Below are positions 25,433-33,096 of a stretch of 64,000 bases of DNA, one piece after another (within the stretch, counting starts at the first letter, position 1; every line of letters begins with the position of its first letter). This DNA is from Clostridium beijerinckii HUN142. Lineage in GTDB: Bacteria; Bacillota; Clostridia; Clostridiales; Clostridiaceae. The position numbers were made by a program, and so were the translations under genes. The stretch spans positions 170,395 to 234,394 of the forward strand of contig NZ_JHXK01000012.1 in assembly GCF_000621745.1 (NCBI RefSeq), given 5' to 3'. A model generated the notes under the pieces. That model was given only the letters and a program-made list of their open reading frames with translations. It was not told where the DNA came from and did not search any database.

Positions 25433-26587
25433 CTATTTAAAAGCCTTTTTATATATTTTCAATATTTCTTCTACACTTGTATCTCTTGGATTACCTGGAG
25501 TACAAGCATCAACAAATGCCGATTCTGCAAGCGCCTGCAAATCTTCTTCCTTAACACCAATTTCATTTAATACTTTAGGTATTCCAACATCTTCTGAAAG
25601 CTTTTTAACTGCATCAATAGCTGCTTTTCTATATTCATCCTGAGACATATTATCTAGACCTTCAACGCCCATTACTCTAGCTATTTCTCTATACTTTTCA
25701 TCCGTAGCTTCTGCATTGTACTCCATAACATATGGCAATAATACTGCATTAGCAATTCCGTGTGGTGTATCATAGAACGCTCCAAGTGGGTGTGCCATCG
25801 AGTGAACAATTCCAAGTCCAACATTACTGAACCCCATACCTGCAATGTATTGCCCAAGCGCCATATCTTCTCTTCCCTTTGGATCATTATTTACTGCACT
25901 TCTAAGTGAACGTCCAATTATCTCGATAGCTTTTAAATGTAATGTATCCGTCAATTCCCAAGCGCCTTTTGTAATGTATCCTTCAATAGCATGAGTTAAA
26001 GCATCCATTCCTGTAGCTGCTGTTAACCCCTTTGGCATTGATGACATCATTTCTGAATCGACAACTGCTATTACTGGAATATCATGAGGATCAACACAAA
26101 CAAATTTACGTTTCTTTTCCTCATCAGTAATTACATAATTAATTGTTACCTCCGCTGCAGTTCCCGCTGTAGTTGGAACTGCTATTATATCAACACATTT
26201 ATTTTTGGTTTCTACTGCTCCCTCTAAACTTCTTACATCTGAAAATTCTGGATTATTAATAATAATTCCAATAGCTTTTGCAGTATCAATTGATGATCCG
26301 CCCCCTATTGCAATTAAATAATCTGCTCCAGATGCTTTGAATCTTTCTATACCTGCTAAAACTACTTTTATAGTTGGATTCGCTTTTACTTCATCAAAAA
26401 CTTCAAAAATCAAATCATTTTCTTTTAATAGTTTCGTAACTCTAGTTGCTACATTAAATTTCATTAAATCCTTATCTGTTACAACTAATGCTTTTTTATA
26501 ACCTCTTATATTAGCTTCCGCAACAATATTTTCGATTGCTCCTGCCCCTATATAGCTTGTCTCATTCAGTACCATTCTGTTTGCCAT
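25433..26587 (-). CDS. fucO: Lactaldehyde reductase / 1,2-propanediol oxidoreductase
   Basis: This 384-aa iron-dependent alcohol dehydrogenase (group III) reduces L-lactaldehyde to (S)-1,2-propanediol with NADH. It begins MANRMVLNETSYIG like E. coli FucO. It has the NAD loop GGGSSIDTAKA (about 98-108), the family signature around TTAGTAAEVTINYVITDEEKR and the iron-binding His residues in THAIEGY, HSMAHPLGA and DTPHGIANA. The ATG at 26587 follows AAGGAG at 26600s. It completes anaerobic rhamnose fermentation with RhaD, the next gene upstream. A cre-like site lies upstream. Confidence 0.96.
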   Translation of the reverse strand: MANRMVLNETSYIGAGAIENIVAEANIRGYKKALVVTDKDLMKFNVATRVTKLLKENDLIFEVFDEVKANPTIKVVLAGIERFKASGADYLIAIGGGSSIDTAKAIGIIINNPEFSDVRSLEGAVETKNKCVDIIAVPTTAGTAAEVTINYVITDEEKKRKFVCVDPHDIPVIAVVDSEMMSSMPKGLTAATGMDALTHAIEGYITKGAWELTDTLHLKAIEIIGRSLRSAVNNDPKGREDMALGQYIAGMGFSNVGLGIVHSMAHPLGAFYDTPHGIANAVLLPYVMEYNAEATDEKYREIARVMGVEGLDNMSQDEYRKAAIDAVKKLSEDVGIPKVLNEIGVKEEDLQALAESAFVDACTPGNPRDTSVEEILKIYKKAFK

Positions 26588-26717
26588 AAATATCAATCTC
26601 CTTTAATAATTTTTAATTAAATATATATCCTGTTAACTGCATATTTTGCATTTCTAACGTTAATATTAGAATCATTTTAACAATAAATTATCTTTAGAAT
26701 CCTCACACTTGTGATCT

Positions 26718-26732
26718 AAAAATCGTTTTCAA
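26718..26732 (-). promoter_or_regulatory. cre-like site upstream of fucO
   Basis: On the minus strand TTGAAAACGATTTTT matches the Gram-positive cre consensus WTGAAARCGYTTWNN at all but one position. It lies about 130 bases upstream of the fucO start. CcpA control of fucO is inferred. The rest of the 26588-26951 spacer contains only a long-loop repeat TGAGACTA/TAGTCTCA (26882-26889 and 26933-26940). Confidence 0.5.
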
Positions 26733-26951
26733 AACGTATTGTAATTAATTACTTTTATAATATTGGTTTTTTCTCTAAATACAAGGATCACATCTCTGTC
26801 TATCTTTATTAAACAATCTAGTCACTATATCTAATATAATAACTAGATTATTTCCATATTATGATATATATAATAAGCTCCTGAGACTAATTGTATACGG
26901 AGATAGGGTTATACTTAAATATGTCTTTACTCTAGTCTCAAAATAACTTTA

Positions 26952-27770
26952 TTAAGCTAAGTAATCCTCTGAAATACTAACATTAAAATCTTTTGATAAA
27001 TCTCTGAAATCTTGAGATGTTATTGTTTGCTTCTTTCCACCCATAGATAATACTTTAACTAAAATTTCTGCTGATTTTTCTACAGTATCCATTAGTCCAA
27101 AAGTTAAGTCTAATGTTTCTCCTGAGCAAAACATTCCATGATGTGCCCAAATCACAACATCATGATAGTTCATTAATTCGCCAGTAGCTTCTGCAATTGC
27201 TGCCCCACCTGGAACCATCCAAGGCACTACCCCTATTCCACTTGGAAATACTACTGGGCATTCTGTTGCCATTTCCCATAATTCTCTTGTAAACACTTTT
27301 CCATCTAGCGGCAATACAAATGTTAATGCTATTACATTTGTAGTATGAGAATGCATTATAACTCTATGAGATCCATTTGTTTTTTCTACCTTTATTGAGT
27401 GACTCATTAAATGCGAAGGAAGTTCGCTTGTTGGTCTTGCATTATTCAACAGCCCCCAAACCACCTTATAGTTTTTTCCATCTTCATCTATTTTTATTAT
27501 TCCCGCATTTTCTTCTAAACAAACTGCCATATTCCTTATAAATTTTCCACTCCCAGTTACTAAGAAGTATTCATTAGCTAAGTTTTTCACAGTCACACCA
27601 ATTGGAGTGTATCCTGCATCTTCATTTACAAATCCACTAACTGCTGTTACTTCATCTTCTGTCAATCTATAGGTAATATTTCCGCCATTTCTTTCATGCC
27701 ATCCTTTGAGCCATGCATCATTTGTCATTCTCTTAAAATTTTGTATAAACTTCATCTCTTCTATTGTCAT
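26952..27770 (-). CDS. rhaD: L-rhamnulose-1-phosphate aldolase
   Basis: This 272-aa class II aldolase splits rhamnulose 1-phosphate into DHAP and L-lactaldehyde. The RhaD signatures are WHERNGGNITYRL (about 25-37), the TGSGKF segment, the zinc-binding HSHTTN pair with nearby Glu (about 141-146) and WAHHGMFCSG (about 209-218). The start at 27770 (MTIEEMKFIQNFKRM) has AGGAG at good spacing, while ATGs further upstream do not. A cluster of TTTGTTTT-type repeats lies about 190 bases upstream. Confidence 0.96.
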   Translation of the reverse strand: MTIEEMKFIQNFKRMTNDAWLKGWHERNGGNITYRLTEDEVTAVSGFVNEDAGYTPIGVTVKNLANEYFLVTGSGKFIRNMAVCLEENAGIIKIDEDGKNYKVVWGLLNNARPTSELPSHLMSHSIKVEKTNGSHRVIMHSHTTNVIALTFVLPLDGKVFTRELWEMATECPVVFPSGIGVVPWMVPGGAAIAEATGELMNYHDVVIWAHHGMFCSGETLDLTFGLMDTVEKSAEILVKVLSMGGKKQTITSQDFRDLSKDFNVSISEDYLA

Positions 27771-27953
27771 ACTGTCTCCTGCTTTCATATATTTATTATG
27801 TATCTTAAAATTTGCTTTATTTATAAATAATTCTATTTTGTAAATACATGTAACTTTATTCACAAATTAAAGTTACTAATTAATAATCTTAATTCCAAAT
27901 TGATTTTACCTTATGAATAAATTATACTTCATTTCTTTGTTAATTTCAATTGA

Positions 27954-27983
27954 TTTTTGTTGTTTTTATTTGTTTTTGTTTGT
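27954..27983 (-). promoter_or_regulatory. Putative DeoR-type operator A, upstream of rhaD
   Basis: The plus strand reads TTTTTGTTGTTTTT followed by ATTTGTTTTTGTTTGT, a run of direct TGTTTT repeats containing the 12-mer TTTATTTGTTTT-like core (27965-27976). LacR/DeoR-family operators in Firmicutes are TGTTTNWTTT-like direct repeats. The same core recurs at 31540 and 32672. It lies between rhaD and the DeoR gene. Confidence 0.45.
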
Positions 27984-28093
27984 ATCTTTCCAAAAACAAC
28001 ATATGTTTTTAACATTTCACTAAGCTATGCTTAAATTTGCTAAGGCCAACTTTTATATTCAATATATTAAAGTTTAATATTTTTTGCAAAAAT

Positions 28094-28127
28094 AAAGAAT
28101 CACTTATTTATCTTTAAGTGATTCTTT
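28094..28127 (-). terminator. Terminator of the DeoR gene
   Basis: AAAGAATCACTTA (28094-28106) pairs perfectly with TAAGTGATTCTTT (28115-28127), with TATTTTT following on the minus strand. Confidence 0.85.
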
Positions 28128-28145
28128 AACTTTTTTATATTCACG

Positions 28146-28904
28146 CTAGTATATAACTTCAATATTATTAGAATGTAGTAAATTAATCCATTCTTCATTT
28201 GGTTCAATATCTGTTACTACATAATCTACATCTTCATAATCAAAAAGCTTTACAAATGATGTCCTATCATATTTGCTATGATCCACTAACAAAATAACTT
28301 TATTAGATTGTTTAATCATAGCTCTTTTAATTTCTGCTTCCGTCTCATTCGAGTCTAATATTCCTTTATTTATATCCATTCCTTTACAGCTTACAAAAGC
28401 TATATCTACATTATACTTTTTAATTGTATTTTGTGTTATAGGCCCTTGTAAGGACAAAGTTCTTTGGTCCACACCTCCACCAGTTGATATAATATTTAAT
28501 TCTGATTGATTTAATTCTTGCAGTACTTCTACTGAATTTGTTATCACAGTTACATCATTTCTATTTCTAATTAATTTCAATGCTTCAAATACCGTTGAAC
28601 TACAATCTGCAACAATTGTACTTCCCCCCTTAACAAACTCTATTGCCTTTAAAGCTATATATTGCTTACTTTCTATATTGGTCCTTGATCGTTTATAGAA
28701 AGGTACATCTTCATTAGTTTTGTCAACATTTAATATTGCACCACCATAGCTCCTAGTAACAACTCCTTGTAACTCTAGCTTTTCCAAGTCTCTCCTTATA
28801 GTCTCCTCTGTAACGTCAAATTTTTTACTTAGCTTAGATACATAAACCTTCTTTTCCTTTATCGCTATTTCCTTTATGATTTCTAGTCTTTCTCTAGGTA
28901 ACAT
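28146..28904 (-). CDS. DeoR family regulator, likely of the rhamnose/rhamnogalacturonan genes
   Basis: This 252-aa regulator has a complete N-terminal HTH (RERLEIIKEIAIKEKKVYV, then TEETIRRDLEKLELQGVVTRSYGGA, about 4-57) and DeoRC sensor (ADCSSTVFEALKLI, CKGMDINKGILDSNETEAEIK). GGAGG precedes the ATG. It lies between rhaD and the divergent rhaM, the position expected for a rhamnose catabolic regulator. Recurrent TTTATTTGTTTT elements in this region are candidate operators. Confidence 0.88.
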   Translation of the reverse strand: MLPRERLEIIKEIAIKEKKVYVSKLSKKFDVTEETIRRDLEKLELQGVVTRSYGGAILNVDKTNEDVPFYKRSRTNIESKQYIALKAIEFVKGGSTIVADCSSTVFEALKLIRNRNDVTVITNSVEVLQELNQSELNIISTGGGVDQRTLSLQGPITQNTIKKYNVDIAFVSCKGMDINKGILDSNETEAEIKRAMIKQSNKVILLVDHSKYDRTSFVKLFDYEDVDYVVTDIEPNEEWINLLHSNNIEVIY

Positions 28905-29076
28905 TCCACTTCCTCCTTATATAAATAAGTTGCTATTTACTCACCGATCCTATGTAATTATATTTTAAACCATATGCGAGATAATTCAAATATACTATAT
29001 GATTTTTGTATTTAATTAATCCAACCTTAATATACCAAATTAACACAGATAACACAATACAAATCAAAGTTAATTG

Positions 29077-29106
29077 TTGACTGTTTTTTTTGAATAGTTA
29101 TATAAT
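29077..29106 (+). promoter_or_regulatory. Promoter of rhaM
   Basis: TTGACT (29077-29082), an 18-base spacer and TATAAT (29101-29106) precede rhaM by 34 bases. A run of eight T in the spacer may bend the DNA. Confidence 0.7.
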
Positions 29107-29140
29107 ATAATTAGCTTATATTTTTTAAAGGAGAATATTT

Positions 29141-29455
29141 ATGATACAAAAAGCATTTAAAATGAAATTATTTGAGGGTAAAGAAGAAGAATACAAAAAA
29201 AGACATAACGAAATTTGGCCAGATCTTGTAAAAGAATTAAAATCTCATGGAGCATCAAAATACTTAATATTCCATGATAAGGATACCAATCTCCTGTTTT
29301 CCTATATAGAAATGGAGAGTGAAGAACTATGGGATGAAATTGCCGAAACAGATGCCTGTAAAAGGTGGTGGGCATTTATGAAAGATATTATGGAAACAAA
29401 TCCTGATAATAGTCCAATATCTATGGAATTACCTAATGTATTTAACTTAAACTAA
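29141..29455 (+). CDS. rhaM: L-rhamnose mutarotase
   Basis: This 104-aa dimeric ferredoxin-like-fold enzyme interconverts alpha- and beta-L-rhamnose, supplying the form used by RhaA. Family features are the N-terminal KMKLFEGKEEEYKKRHNEIWP (the first 20 residues of which hold the catalytic His), FSYIEME, and CKRWWAFMKDIM with NPDNSP near the end. AAAGGAG precedes the ATG. It is divergent from the DeoR regulator. Confidence 0.96.
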   Translation: MIQKAFKMKLFEGKEEEYKKRHNEIWPDLVKELKSHGASKYLIFHDKDTNLLFSYIEMESEELWDEIAETDACKRWWAFMKDIMETNPDNSPISMELPNVFNLN

Positions 29456-29474
29456 TTGCTTAAATTAAAGAAAT

Positions 29475-29518
29475 GGGGAAAAGGTCAGTATTGCAATTAG
29501 CAATACTGACCTTTTCCC
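29475..29518 (+). terminator. Strong hairpin after rhaM
   Basis: GGGAAAAGGTCAGTATTGC pairs perfectly with GCAATACTGACCTTTTCCC (29500-29518) around AATTA. No long T run follows on either strand, but the stem contains TTTT in its 3' arm and the placement after rhaM fits a transcript end. Confidence 0.65.
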
Positions 29519-29533
29519 TACATAAAAATATAC

Positions 29534-29581
29534 CTGCATTGATTTCACTATTCATTTAAATAGATTTTGAAATCAATGCAG
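29534..29581 (-). terminator. Terminator of the GPH transporter gene
   Basis: CTGCATTGATTTCA (29534-29547) pairs perfectly with TGAAATCAATGCAG (29568-29581), with TATATTTTTATG following on the minus strand. Confidence 0.7.
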
Positions 29582-29610
29582 ATTATTGTTTATTTTATAT
29601 AATGCATTTA

Positions 29611-31149
29611 TTAAGCTTTTTGATTTTCTTTATATCTTCTCCAGTTTCTATATCCTATCTTATTATTTCCCCATACATGTTCATAATCTAATCCTGTTAG
29701 TTGTTCAACTGTCTTACGAGTTTCAGCATCTACATCTTCCTTTAATCCACCGTCTTTTAATCTGTTAATTTCTTTCTTAAGTATCTCATGAGATTCATCT
29801 GTTACCTTAAATTTAAATGATGAAACTATACCAAATACTAGCAATACAGCCGGCACTGCTATTAAAATAACTGCCATAGCGTTTAAAGCCTCTGGTGGCT
29901 GTGTTTGCGATCCGGAAACAAAGTGAAATTCTTGCAATACAACTCCTACTAGGAAAATAGCAAGTGCTTGTGAAGCTTTACGTAATAAGCTCATGAATCC
30001 TGCAAATACACCTTCTCTTCTGTCTGCAGATACTATCTCATCTACATCTGGTACGAAAGTATAGTTATTCCAAGGCACAAAGTTTATTCCACCCCTTCCA
30101 AGCCCAGCTAAAGCAGATACTGCATATAATGCTACAAAACTGTTTGGAACTGTTCCATATACGATTAAGTATCCCGCAATACTAGCCATAAATATTAGTG
30201 ATACAACTCTAAACGCACCACCCGGACTCAACTTTAATGTACAATAAGTCGCTATACCAACTCCAGCTATTTGGAATATATACATTATAGACATTAAGTT
30301 TGAAGCTACAACAGCTCCCTTAAATAAGGCAAATACTATAAAATAAGTGAATACCGCATTAAATGTATCCTGTGCTAGATAGCCTCCAATATACATTCCT
30401 AAATGAGCTCTAAATGTCTTAATCTTAAGTGTTGTAATTAAGTCTATATAAATTTTCATTACATTTTGACCAAAAGATAATTTTTCTTTCGAATGTCTTC
30501 CTTCTAATATTTCTATTTCCTCTAAAGATCTTTCCCATGTAAATAAATATACAAGTACTAAAACACATACAAATATTGCAGTAAAGATCATTGACGCAAA
30601 CAAAAATGATTTAGGCGAGTCTTTTCCTAATGTATTTATAAGTCTTCCTGGTATAAATGCTGCTAAGAAAGCTGAAAACTGAGCTATATACATTCTTGCA
30701 CTAGTAAGTTTAGCACGAACTTTAAAATCAGATGTCATTTCTGCTGCTAATGTATCATACGGTATTAGTATCATTGTATATACAATTTCAAATGCTATAT
30801 AAGTTGCAACATAATAGTAATAAGTAAATCCGCTAACCCAAATTGCCATATAAATAACTATTAAAGGTATAGCTGCCAATAAAAAGAACTTTCTTCTTCC
30901 AAATCTTCTTCCAAGTGCAGTCTTATGGAAGTTATCTGTTATAAATCCCATTGTTGGACTTGCTATTGCATCCACTATACGGGCTAACGCAAATATCGAA
31001 CTTGCCTCAATTGGTGATAATCCACAAAATGTTGTATAAAAGTATAATAACCATGCACTTGTCAAAGCAAATGCTCCTGCTCCTATGAAATCAGTCATTC
31101 CATAAGAAAAATAATTTATAAACCTTAGCTTTCCATCCTTCTTACTCAT
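29611..31149 (-). CDS. GPH-family sugar:cation symporter (MFS superfamily)
   Basis: This 512-aa membrane protein with about twelve hydrophobic segments belongs to the glycoside-pentoside-hexuronide symporters. The N-terminus KLRFINYFSYGMTDFIG, the cytoplasmic loop DNFHKTALGRRFGRRKFF (about 73-90) and IPYDTLAAEMTSDFKVRAKLTS (about 160) follow the family pattern. It has an unusually long acidic C-terminal tail of about 60 residues. TAGGAGG precedes the ATG. In this setting the cargo is probably an unsaturated rhamnogalacturonan disaccharide or rhamnose; no other sugar importer is in the window. Confidence 0.9.
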   Translation of the reverse strand: MSKKDGKLRFINYFSYGMTDFIGAGAFALTSAWLLYFYTTFCGLSPIEASSIFALARIVDAIASPTMGFITDNFHKTALGRRFGRRKFFLLAAIPLIVIYMAIWVSGFTYYYYVATYIAFEIVYTMILIPYDTLAAEMTSDFKVRAKLTSARMYIAQFSAFLAAFIPGRLINTLGKDSPKSFLFASMIFTAIFVCVLVLVYLFTWERSLEEIEILEGRHSKEKLSFGQNVMKIYIDLITTLKIKTFRAHLGMYIGGYLAQDTFNAVFTYFIVFALFKGAVVASNLMSIMYIFQIAGVGIATYCTLKLSPGGAFRVVSLIFMASIAGYLIVYGTVPNSFVALYAVSALAGLGRGGINFVPWNNYTFVPDVDEIVSADRREGVFAGFMSLLRKASQALAIFLVGVVLQEFHFVSGSQTQPPEALNAMAVILIAVPAVLLVFGIVSSFKFKVTDESHEILKKEINRLKDGGLKEDVDAETRKTVEQLTGLDYEHVWGNNKIGYRNWRRYKENQKA

Positions 31150-31197
31150 ATTTCCTCCTAATAAGTATGCTAAATTTTATTTTCATTAATATTTTAA

Positions 31198-31210
31198 TGT
31201 TAACGTTTTA
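31198..31210 (-). promoter_or_regulatory. cre-like site 1 of the GPH transporter gene
   Basis: The plus strand reads TGTTAACGTTTTA, which on the minus strand matches 12 of 14 positions of the cre consensus TGWAANCGNTNWCA. It lies 48 bases upstream of the ATG. The identical 13-mer recurs at 31601-31613. Confidence 0.5.
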
Positions 31211-31287
31211 TTGCTTTAATATAAATTCTAAAGAATTACAAATAAAATACTACAATCAGATCCAATACTGCATGTCCGTTTTTAATC

Positions 31288-31413
31288 CTAATTTAATCTT
31301 ATATTCTCTCTGTTTATCAAATCAATTTCACTTAATATTTTGTATAGTATGGAATTATTAAATATAACTAAGTGCCATTTATCAAAAGCCTTTTTTAAAA
31401 TTCTTTTTATCAC
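31288..31413 (-). CDS. Possible 41-aa small protein or leader remnant
   Basis: A GTG at 31413 lies 5 bases after GGGGGA and opens a 41-codon frame that reads MIKRILKKAFDKWHLVIFNN and so on, ending at a TAG at 31288. I do not recognise it. It has a basic amphipathic N-terminus. It sits in the long upstream region of the GPH transporter between two identical cre-like sites. It could be a small protein, an upstream regulatory frame or the N-terminus of a lost gene. Confidence 0.25.
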   Translation of the reverse strand: MIKRILKKAFDKWHLVIFNNSILYKILSEIDLINRENIRLN

Positions 31414-31539
31414 GACATTCCCCCTAAGTATTCTAATACACCATAATTTAATCTTGTCATCGGTTACTTAAAACATTTACATTACTTACACTTATATATT
31501 ACTTCCATTCCAACACAAAGTCAATATATTTTCTTTTAT

Positions 31540-31551
31540 TTTATTTGTTTT
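31540..31551 (-). promoter_or_regulatory. Putative DeoR-type operator B, upstream of the GPH transporter
   Basis: The exact 12-mer TTTATTTGTTTT lies here, with a further GTGTTTTTGTTAGTTTT run at 31556-31572. It shares its core with the elements upstream of rhaD and of the TIM-barrel isomerase. A second copy of the cre-like 13-mer follows at 31601. Confidence 0.4.
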
Positions 31552-31600
31552 ATATGTGTTTTTGTTAGTTTTAATCTAAAACCAATCCCAAACAACCACT

Positions 31601-31613
31601 TGTTAACGTTTTA
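31601..31613 (-). promoter_or_regulatory. cre-like site 2 of the GPH transporter gene
   Basis: This is an exact repeat of TGTTAACGTTTTA at 31198-31210, placed about 400 bases further upstream. The pair could allow CcpA to block both initiation and elongation. Confidence 0.45.
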
Positions 31614-31677
31614 GTACAATATCAGGCTTTTTTTAGCTATTTTAAATCTGTATTTAATCCTTTTTATACATAAAAAA

Positions 31678-31704
31678 AGTATGGATATTTATATTCTCCA
31701 TACT
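31678..31704 (-). terminator. Terminator of the TIM-barrel isomerase gene
   Basis: AGTATGGA (31678-31685) pairs with TCCATACT (31697-31704) and is followed on the minus strand by TTTTTTT. Confidence 0.85.
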
Positions 31705-31759
31705 CTCTTCATATTTGAGGTATAATTTATATATTTTATACATAATACTTAACTATTTA

Positions 31760-32596
31760 TTATAGACTTCTATATATTTCTTTTATATATTTAATGCTCG
31801 AATCCAAATCTTCAGGCACCGTATCCTCAAGAATTATATCTACATATGGTTTTCTTTCTTTTATTAGTGCTAGTAATAATGGATAATTAAACTGACCTTT
31901 TCCAATAGAAACTTGTTGTATCTTTCCATCTTTATAGATAAAATCTTTTGCGTGTATAATCACTATTCTATCACCAAACAGTTCAAATGATTTTCTTATT
32001 ATCTCATCTTGTTTATCATAATTGCTTTCATCTATAAAATTAATGGGATCAAAAATAACTTGTAAATTATTTGATTTAACATTATCTAACGCTCTTTTTA
32101 ATCTTTCTGGAGTATTCATTACATGCTTTGTAACGCCTTCTATTGCAACTACAACCCCAAATTTTTCCGCTTCCTTTACAAGTATTTTTATTGAATTTAG
32201 ACTCCTCAAAAATGCTTCCTCTGTATTATTTTTCTCTGTATAGATATATTCCTTATTAAGAGCTCCAGTTTCTGTTCCAACTACACTGCATCCTAAATAT
32301 CTTGCAAAACGTATGTGTTCTTTAAAAGTATCTAATAATTCATTAAGTTCATTATCGTCTGGATTAGCTAAATTAATATAACACCCAAGAATGCTTATAT
32401 TTACTTCATACTTACTTAAAGTACTATTTATGTATTGAGCCATCCCTGGTGTCATACTTCCTTTAGCAACTTCAAATTCAGATATTATCTTTTTTGCTAC
32501 GAATTGAACGCTTTTTAATCCTTTTTCTTTCATTATTCTTCCTACATCATCTAATTCATAGTGTCCAATATCATGTCCTCTAACTCCAATTCTCAT
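31760..32596 (-). CDS. Sugar phosphate isomerase/epimerase-like TIM-barrel protein
   Basis: This 278-aa xylose-isomerase-like (AP endonuclease 2 fold) protein keeps the usual metal-ligand series: Glu in VVVAIEGVTKH (about 153), Asp in VIFDPINF (about 186), His in VIIHAKDF (about 216) and Glu in IILEDTVPED (about 257). There is no signal peptide. GAAAGGAA precedes the ATG. It lies inside the rhamnogalacturonan region between the GPH symporter and GH105, so it probably isomerises a sugar of that pathway. All standard steps of rhamnose and uronate breakdown are already covered by other genes, so its substrate is open. Confidence 0.8.
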   Translation of the reverse strand: MRIGVRGHDIGHYELDDVGRIMKEKGLKSVQFVAKKIISEFEVAKGSMTPGMAQYINSTLSKYEVNISILGCYINLANPDDNELNELLDTFKEHIRFARYLGCSVVGTETGALNKEYIYTEKNNTEEAFLRSLNSIKILVKEAEKFGVVVAIEGVTKHVMNTPERLKRALDNVKSNNLQVIFDPINFIDESNYDKQDEIIRKSFELFGDRIVIIHAKDFIYKDGKIQQVSIGKGQFNYPLLLALIKERKPYVDIILEDTVPEDLDSSIKYIKEIYRSL

Positions 32597-32671
32597 AATC
32601 GTAATTCCTTTCTCAAAATAAATATAACTTTATATAGATAATAAACTTTTTTTTAATAAAACTCAACATTC

Positions 32672-32683
32672 TTTATTTGTTTT
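32672..32683 (-). promoter_or_regulatory. Putative DeoR-type operator C, upstream of the TIM-barrel isomerase
   Basis: The exact 12-mer TTTATTTGTTTT lies 76 bases upstream of the isomerase start codon and is followed by ATTTTTAAAAC. It matches elements A and B. Confidence 0.4.
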
Positions 32684-32855
32684 ATTTTTAAAACCAACAT
32701 AAAACAATACATATACAATTTTAGTTTTTATTGATTTAAAACAAGCATGCACACAGCTTTTAGCGATTTTGATTTAATTTTTTTCTTAATCCGCCACTAT
32801 TATATAAGCACTTTTTTATTTAAACTTTCTTTATTTTATTTTGCTTTTATGTAGA

Positions 32856-32868
32856 TTTATTTTGTTTT
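32856..32868 (+). promoter_or_regulatory. Putative DeoR-type operator D, upstream of GH105
   Basis: TTTATTTTGTTTT (one extra T relative to the 12-mer of sites B and C) lies about 230 bases upstream of the GH105 start and is preceded by a TTTATTTTATTTTGC run (32831-32844). The 500-base divergent spacer 32597-33096 holds no gene that I can support. Confidence 0.3.
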
Positions 32869-33096
32869 GTGATGTATAATTTGAATTGAGAGTAAGTAAG
32901 AGAAAAACTTATTTTATATTATAATAAATTTCCTAAGTTATTCTAATAACTACACTATTAACATTTACATAAAAACTAAATTTATCATAATTAATCGTCA
33001 CACTGATTACTTTTTTATTCATTATTTCAAAATACAAAAATTTTAGAGTATTGTTTATAATGCTCCTTAGAAATAAATATTATGAGGTGATATAAA

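Noticed and set aside
26882..26940. TGAGACTA/TAGTCTCA inverted repeat as a terminator for rhaD
   Set aside because: The loop is about 43 bases and no T run follows, so it is not a convincing terminator. It may be chance.
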